DNA from: an uncultured Veillonellaceae bacterium | Lineage (GTDB): Bacteria > Bacillota > Negativicutes > Veillonellales > Negativicoccaceae | Length of the DNA: 10,730 nucleotides | Reading direction: 5' to 3' | Assembly: GCA_900556745.1 (NCBI GenBank) | Contig: USPU01000026.1 | Location: 1-10,730, forward strand | In this document: positions 7,584 to 10,730 of the stretch, in pieces | Numbering within the stretch: position 1 is the first letter of the stretch | How the letters are laid out: each line of letters opens with the position of its first letter | Translations under genes and position numbers: made by a program | Notes under the pieces: model-generated | Seen by the model: only the letters and a program-made list of their open reading frames with translations | The model's database searches: none | What the model was told of the DNA's origin: nothing

Positions 7584-7592
7584 ATTTTACCA
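7584..7592 (-). promoter_or_regulatory. Candidate extended -10 promoter for the ATP-grasp gene
   Basis: The minus strand reads TGGTAAAAT: TAAAAT (7584-7589) with TGn (7590-7592). A weak TTGTGG lies 15 bases upstream. An alternative -10, TATAAA (7539-7544), lies nearer the gene but lacks a -35. The inverted repeat at 7594-7613 abuts this promoter. Confidence 0.4.
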
Positions 7593-7593
7593 T

Positions 7594-7613
7594 CTTTTGT
7601 GCTCCCACAAAAG
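7594..7613. repeat. Inverted repeat CTTTTGTG-N4-CACAAAAG
   Basis: Two perfect 8-base arms separated by CTCC, immediately upstream of the candidate -10 of the ATP-grasp gene. The right arm continues into CAAAAGTTTTG (7608-7618), itself an odd palindrome. The position suits an operator; a small RNA hairpin is the alternative. It has no T run long enough to be called a terminator. Confidence 0.5.
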
Positions 7614-7630
7614 TTTTGCAGTCGCAATAA

Positions 7631-7682
7631 AGAAAGAAACAATTCATTTACGTCACCTCGGCTTCGCAAAAGAATTGTTTCT
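7631..7682 (-). terminator. Probable ssrA terminator
   Basis: On the minus strand AGAAACAATTC (7672-7682) pairs perfectly over 11 bp with GAATTGTTTCT (7635-7645). Inside, TTTGCG/CGTAAA adds six more pairs after one mismatch and closes a 12-base loop. The T-rich tail TTCTTTATT follows. It lies about 50 bases beyond the encoded CCA end of ssrA. Confidence 0.6.
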
Positions 7683-7734
7683 CTGAATTTTTATCCATCT
7701 ATCCGATGCCAAACGCTCTTGGCGTATGATTGCA

Positions 7735-8076
7735 TGGTGGAGACGAGGGGAGTCGAACCCCTGTCCAAAAGTATTGCCCTAACAACCGCTCCGGGTGCAG
7801 TTCATGATCGGGATTTCGCAGCGGCTTCGCTCATGAACAAGCCGACCGCCGCTAGACTGAAAGAGTTCCGATAACGTGCGTCAGTCGCACGCGTTAACGT
7901 ATCCTACCGGTTGACGCCGAGCTTATGCCGTAGGAAAACATAAGGCGGCGTGGCATTAAGCTGCCAGTGCAAATTCGTTGTTTGCGTGTAAGTTAAGTCC
8001 GGTGTTTAACGGGATGACCGGGATCCCGACCCGCTGTCATTAGCACAACTACTCCTGTCGAAACCAGTGCGTCCCC
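7735..8076 (-). ncRNA. ssrA: Transfer-messenger RNA (tmRNA)
   Basis: 342-nt tmRNA, which acts with SmpB to rescue stalled ribosomes and tag their unfinished peptides for proteolysis. The 5' end GGGGACG (8070-8076) pairs with CGTCTCC before the discriminator A and the encoded CCA (7735-7737). The third pair is G-U, the alanine identity determinant for AlaRS. The T arm AGGGG-TTCGACT-CCCCT is standard, and the 5' GGTTTCGACAGG segment is the conserved D-loop-like region. The tag frame (7956-7985) starts at resume codon GCA and encodes ANNEFALAA then TAA, giving AANNEFALAA with the Ala carried by tmRNA. The rest, about 7770-7950, holds several GC-rich inverted repeats, as expected for the pseudoknots. 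It has its own promoter and lies next to smpB and rnr, a common arrangement in Bacillota. Confidence 0.97.
7956..7985 (-). other. tmRNA tag reading frame
   Basis: Nine codons plus TAA inside ssrA, encoding ANNEFALAA. The resume codon is GCA (7983-7985). The ALAA end is the ClpXP/ClpAP-type degron; the NNEF part is the variable spacer. Confidence 0.9.
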
Positions 8077-8090
8077 GAAGTAGTAAATGT

Positions 8091-8119
8091 AGCATACCAT
8101 AACCGTTTTATTTGTTCAA
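8091..8119 (-). promoter_or_regulatory. ssrA promoter
   Basis: The minus strand has TTGAAC (8114-8119), exactly 17 bases, then TATGCT (8091-8096) preceded by TGG, an extended -10. Transcription would start about 7-10 bases before the mature 5' end at 8076. The -35 box overlaps the TGA (8116-8118) that ends the displaced smpB tail frame. Confidence 0.75.
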
Positions 8120-8196
8120 GTGCGACGACGCTCGGCAAGTGCTCGATCCATATCGCGCTTCGCGCTTTTTTCCGCCAGATCGCGGCGTTTATCATA
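8116..8196 (-). pseudogene. smpB: Displaced C-terminal tail of smpB in the +1 frame
   Basis: Twenty-six codons plus TGA, beginning [11 protein letters not shown], continuing AKRDMDRAL and ending AERRRT. This is the normal basic C-terminal tail of SmpB, which enters the mRNA channel and is needed for accommodation and tagging. It overlaps the last codons of the 119-codon frame but is shifted by +1 and has no start or ribosome-binding site of its own, so it should not be translated. Its perfect family-like sequence shows the disruption is recent or artefactual. See the smpB entry for the missing segment. Confidence 0.85.
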
Positions 8197-8551
8197 CTTT
8201 CACCTTGCCCCGCGACCAATACAGCGATAGCGGAATGAGCGTGTAGCCCTTTTGCTGCACTTTGCCGAACAAGCGGTGGATCTCACTTTTATGCATCAAA
8301 AGTTTACGGTTACGCAACGGGTCCTGATTAAACCGATTGCCCTGTTCGTAAGGGCTGATATGCACGTTGTAAAGCCACAGCTCGCCTTGATGTATCCTGA
8401 CGAACCCGTCTTTTAAATTCACCTTGCCGGCACGCAGGGATTTAACTTCCGTTCCAAAAAGAGCAAGGCCGGCTTCATACGTTTCGTGCACAAAGTAATC
8501 GTGTCTTGCCTTGCGGTTATCTGTAATTTGTCGTGTATTCTCGCGCGCCAT
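8192..8551 (-). CDS. smpB: SmpB, tmRNA-binding protein, truncated by a frame-disrupting deletion
   Basis: SmpB binds the tRNA-like part of tmRNA and delivers it to stalled ribosomes. This frame has 119 codons, whereas the family is usually about 150-160. The body is standard: [17 protein letters not shown], the [18 protein letters not shown] segment, the [15 protein letters not shown] segment and [18 protein letters not shown], after which TGA TAA stops it. Relatives continue after KVKV with roughly ELALARGKKL and then YDKR; here YDKR follows after a single extra G, in the +1 frame. From the W of LYW to the Y of YDKR there are 19 bases where about 51 are expected, so about 32 bases (not a multiple of 3) are missing. 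The lost part is the final barrel strand, the GKK residues and, by frameshift, the whole tail. tmRNA binding by the barrel might partly survive, but tagging should be impaired. GGAGG stands 4 bases before the ATG; rnr ends 14 bases upstream. Confidence 0.92.
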   Translation of the reverse strand: MARENTRQITDNRKARHDYFVHETYEAGLALFGTEVKSLRAGKVNLKDGFVRIHQGELWLYNVHISPYEQGNRFNQDPLRNRKLLMHKSEIHRLFGKVQQKGYTLIPLSLYWSRGKVKV

Positions 8552-8565
8552 ATTTCCTCCGTTTA

Positions 8566-10653
8566 CTAGCGACGGCGGCGTTTGCCTCGCTTGCCGTGTT
8601 TATTTTTTAGTCGTTTCGCCTTGGCCAGCTTTTTCGCCGCTTTCGTTTTGCTCTTCCCCTTATTGCGACTGCGAATGGCCGCCGATGCTTGTGCGACTTC
8701 TTCAAGCGAGTTAAATTCTCCGAGCAGAAAGTCGAGTGTGCGGTGTTCAATATCGGCTTTCGCCAATGTTACGCGAACGGTATCACCCAACTGAAAGATT
8801 GTTTGTCCGCCATGATCTTTAAACGTATAATCTCGTTCCTCAAAATGGCCCTGACCGTGATCGATCACGTCAGTATGAACCAGTCCCTCCGCCCCGTTAT
8901 CCAGGGCGACAAACATACCGAAATTGGCAAGTCCTGTGACCGTCGCATCAAAGGCTTCGCCGACGAACGGCGCCATGTATTCCGTCCGTTTCAAGTCGTT
9001 GGTTTCGCGTTCCGCTTCTACCGATCGGCGCTCCGCCATCGAAGACTGCTCCGCCGCGCGCACTAACCATTGTTTATCGCGCGCCGGCTGCGATTTGCCC
9101 GTCAAAACTTCACGGACCAAGCGGTGCACCACGAGATCCGGATAGCGTCGAATCGGCGATGTGAAATGTGTGTAACATTCGGAGGCCAAACCGAAATGCC
9201 CCCAATTAACAATATCATAATAGGCTTGCGGTAACGAACGCAGCGTCATTGTTTCAATAATCGGTTGGATGCCGTGTTCTTCAGCAATGGCCAACATTTT
9301 TTGGACGTCTTTCGGCTCTACGTCCGCACCCAATTCAATCTGCACACCCCAAACCTGCAACAGGTTCAAAACCATTTGCAGTTTTTCTTTGTCCGGTGAT
9401 TGGTGCACACGGAAAATAGCGGTCCGATTTTCTTTCGATATAAACTGTGCGATCGTTTCATTGGCCAACAACATAGCCTCTTCGACCATTTTTTCGGCAA
9501 TGGTGCGGTCACGTTTGACGATTTGAATCGGCTTACCCTCTTCATCCAGCAGGATCTTGAATTCAGGGAAATCAAAACTCAAAGCGCCGCGTTTCCTACG
9601 CATACGGATCAAGCGTTCCGCCAGTTCCTGCCACGTTTTAAGCATCGTAAGATGCGGTTTTAAATTGTCCGGATAAATATCTTCCAACAGTGCTTTACGA
9701 ACTTCCTCGTAGGTACAACGACGAGCACTTTTAATGATGCCGGGGCCTATTTTAGAGTTCACCACTTCGCCCGCTTTGTTGACTTCCATGACGACGGACA
9801 TGGTATAGCGATCGACACCTTCATTTAAGCTGCAGACACCATTTGAAAGCACTTCCGGCAACATCGGAATAACGCGATCTGCCAAATACACGCTGGTACC
9901 GCGGCGAAATGCTTCTTTATCCAATTCCGAACCGCGTTTCACATACCAGCTGACATCGGCGATATGAACGCCCAGCTCCGTATTGCCGTTGTCCAATTTG
10001 CGACAGTATACGGCATCGTCAAAATCTTTGGCATCCGCACCGTCGATCGTGATAATCGGCTGATCTCGGAAATCCATCCGATCCCCCGGTGTAATCGGTA
10101 TTTTCGCAGCTTGTTCCGCTTCGTCAAGAACTTCTTTCGGAAATATTTTGGGGATATGGTGGCTGGCGATAATCAAGCTGATATCCAACCCTTTATCGCC
10201 CTCGTAACCGAGCACTTCTTCGATAATGCCTTCCGCCATGCGCTTTGCTTCCGGCCATTTAGTGATGCGTACCAGCACCTTGGCACCGCTTTTGGCATCT
10301 TGCATTTGATCGGCGGGAATATAAATGTCCGTCCCCATGCGCTCATCGTCCGGCGTTACAACCGCAAAATTTTTCTGCAATTCAAATGTACCGACTACCG
10401 TTTCATTCGCGTGCGTGACGACCCGTACTACCTGCCCTTCGTACTTACCGGCCTGTGATTTGCGTTCGAGCACTTCCACCTGTACGGTATCGTTGTGCAT
10501 GGCATTACCGCGACGTTCTTTGCCGATATAAATATCTTCATGTTTATCGTCGGTAATCAAAAATCCGAAATTTGTCGCGTATCCTTTGTATACGCCCGTT
10601 ACCATTTGCCCGGGACTGTATCCCTGCATTCGGTCAATCACTCGTTTTGCCAT
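8566..10653 (-). CDS. rnr: Ribonuclease R, 3'-5' exoribonuclease
   Basis: RNB-family processive 3'-5' exonuclease that degrades structured RNA and, with tmRNA-SmpB, removes nonstop mRNAs. 695 residues in the order: cold-shock-like OB domains (about 15-70, with GYATNFGFL, and about 85-150), the RNB catalytic domain (about 190-540) with [12 protein letters not shown], where D204, D210, D212 and D213 match the metal-binding Asp cluster, plus [10 protein letters not shown]; an S1 domain (about 563-650, [20 protein letters not shown]); and a Lys/Arg-rich tail ending KRGKRRRR. It is shorter than the E. coli and Bacillus enzymes because the N-terminal helix-turn-helix segment is absent; a terminator just upstream rules out a longer N-terminus. 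The start has AGAGGTGG as ribosome-binding site. smpB follows after 14 bases, so the two are probably co-transcribed. Confidence 0.96.
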   Translation of the reverse strand: MAKRVIDRMQGYSPGQMVTGVYKGYATNFGFLITDDKHEDIYIGKERRGNAMHNDTVQVEVLERKSQAGKYEGQVVRVVTHANETVVGTFELQKNFAVVTPDDERMGTDIYIPADQMQDAKSGAKVLVRITKWPEAKRMAEGIIEEVLGYEGDKGLDISLIIASHHIPKIFPKEVLDEAEQAAKIPITPGDRMDFRDQPIITIDGADAKDFDDAVYCRKLDNGNTELGVHIADVSWYVKRGSELDKEAFRRGTSVYLADRVIPMLPEVLSNGVCSLNEGVDRYTMSVVMEVNKAGEVVNSKIGPGIIKSARRCTYEEVRKALLEDIYPDNLKPHLTMLKTWQELAERLIRMRRKRGALSFDFPEFKILLDEEGKPIQIVKRDRTIAEKMVEEAMLLANETIAQFISKENRTAIFRVHQSPDKEKLQMVLNLLQVWGVQIELGADVEPKDVQKMLAIAEEHGIQPIIETMTLRSLPQAYYDIVNWGHFGLASECYTHFTSPIRRYPDLVVHRLVREVLTGKSQPARDKQWLVRAAEQSSMAERRSVEAERETNDLKRTEYMAPFVGEAFDATVTGLANFGMFVALDNGAEGLVHTDVIDHGQGHFEERDYTFKDHGGQTIFQLGDTVRVTLAKADIEHRTLDFLLGEFNSLEEVAQASAAIRSRNKGKSKTKAAKKLAKAKRLKNKHGKRGKRRRR

Positions 10654-10672
10654 ACGCCACCTCTGGAAACAA

Positions 10673-10694
10673 AAAGCCCGCCTTAGCGGACTTT
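10673..10694 (-). terminator. Intrinsic terminator upstream of rnr
   Basis: On the minus strand AAAGTCCGC, loop TAAG, GCGGGCTTT form a 9-bp stem (one G-U pair) followed by TTGTTT. It ends about 20 bases before the rnr start, so it terminates the preceding gene and may attenuate read-through into rnr. Confidence 0.8.
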
Positions 10695-10695
10695 G

Positions 10696-10728
10696 TTAGA
10701 ACGTATTCAAGTATTTCACAAGCGCTAA
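10696..10728 (-). CDS. Possible C-terminal end of an upstream gene
   Basis: Ten open codons, LALVKYLNTF, then TAA, running in from the right edge. The stop stands directly before the terminator stem, the same arrangement as at the other terminators in this window. The peptide looks like an amphipathic last helix; an alpha/beta-hydrolase (esterase) would fit known rnr neighbourhoods but cannot be identified from ten residues. Confidence 0.35.
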   Translation of the reverse strand, partial: LALVKYLNTF

Positions 10729-10730
10729 CG

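Noticed and set aside
7735..7800. A separate tRNA gene, suggested by GGTTCGA and the encoded CCA
   Set aside because: The matching acceptor strand lies about 340 bases away at 8070-8076 with a tag frame between, so this is the tRNA-like end of tmRNA.
7494..7874. 126-codon open frame on the plus strand
   Set aside because: It runs antisense through the ATP-grasp 5' end, the ssrA terminator and the tmRNA 3' half; it has no ribosome-binding site or recognisable protein sequence.
8185..8205. Programmed +1 frameshift joining the smpB frame to its tail, as in prfB
   Set aside because: The site is GTG AAA GTA TGA. The GUA-decoding tRNA would re-pair poorly with UAU, there is no upstream Shine-Dalgarno-like stimulator, and even a perfect shift would still leave the GKK segment missing. 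A deletion explains all of the data.
9964..10458. 164-codon plus-strand open frame inside rnr
   Set aside because: Antisense to a clearly conserved RNase R domain, with no ribosome-binding site and a composition typical of a shadow frame.
1..10730. CRISPR array, insertion sequence, integrase or defence system
   Set aside because: No spaced direct repeats, transposase motifs or toxin/effector-like genes were seen; every long frame belongs to a housekeeping or single-gene unit.

Overview
The window looks like a conserved chromosomal housekeeping region from a Bacillota species. Strong Shine-Dalgarno sites (AGGAGG type), short intrinsic terminators, extended -10 promoters and the protein sequences fit a Negativicutes-type anaerobe (Veillonella/Megasphaera/Dialister relatives). 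That placement is inferred from general resemblance, not from a search. I see no prophage, transposon, CRISPR array or obvious defence island.

Layout, left to right. Positions 1-82 (minus) hold the first 27 codons of a glyoxalase/VOC-family protein. Positions 162-4330 (minus) are the sbcD-sbcC operon, coding for the Mre11/Rad50-like DNA-end-processing nuclease, with an ATGA stop/start overlap. Positions 4456-5046 (minus) encode a small exported protein with a DUF302-like C-terminal half, closed by a UNCG-loop terminator. Positions 5167-6702 (plus) encode a DEAD-box RNA helicase of the CshA/DeaD type, transcribed divergently from the exported protein. A 38-bp perfect palindrome serves as shared terminator with the convergent gene at 6737-7513 (minus), an R2K-clade (DUF4343-like) ATP-grasp protein. 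Positions 7735-8076 (minus) are ssrA (tmRNA) with its own promoter and terminator. Then come smpB (8192-8551, minus) and rnr (8566-10653, minus). A terminator and the probable last codons of another gene lie at the right edge.

The right third is a ribosome-rescue and RNA-decay cluster: tmRNA and SmpB tag and release stalled ribosomes, and RNase R degrades the faulty mRNA. The main surprise is in smpB. The frame stops after 119 codons, yet the missing C-terminal tail is intact immediately downstream in the +1 frame, up to a stop inside the ssrA -35 box. Compared with the usual SmpB sequence, about 32 bases covering the end of the beta-barrel and the GKK segment are absent. Either this strain carries a recent smpB lesion, which should impair trans-translation, or the assembly is wrong there. 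Other points of interest are the ATP-grasp gene next to ssrA, with a possible structured leader, and the repeated placement of terminators on or directly after stop codons.
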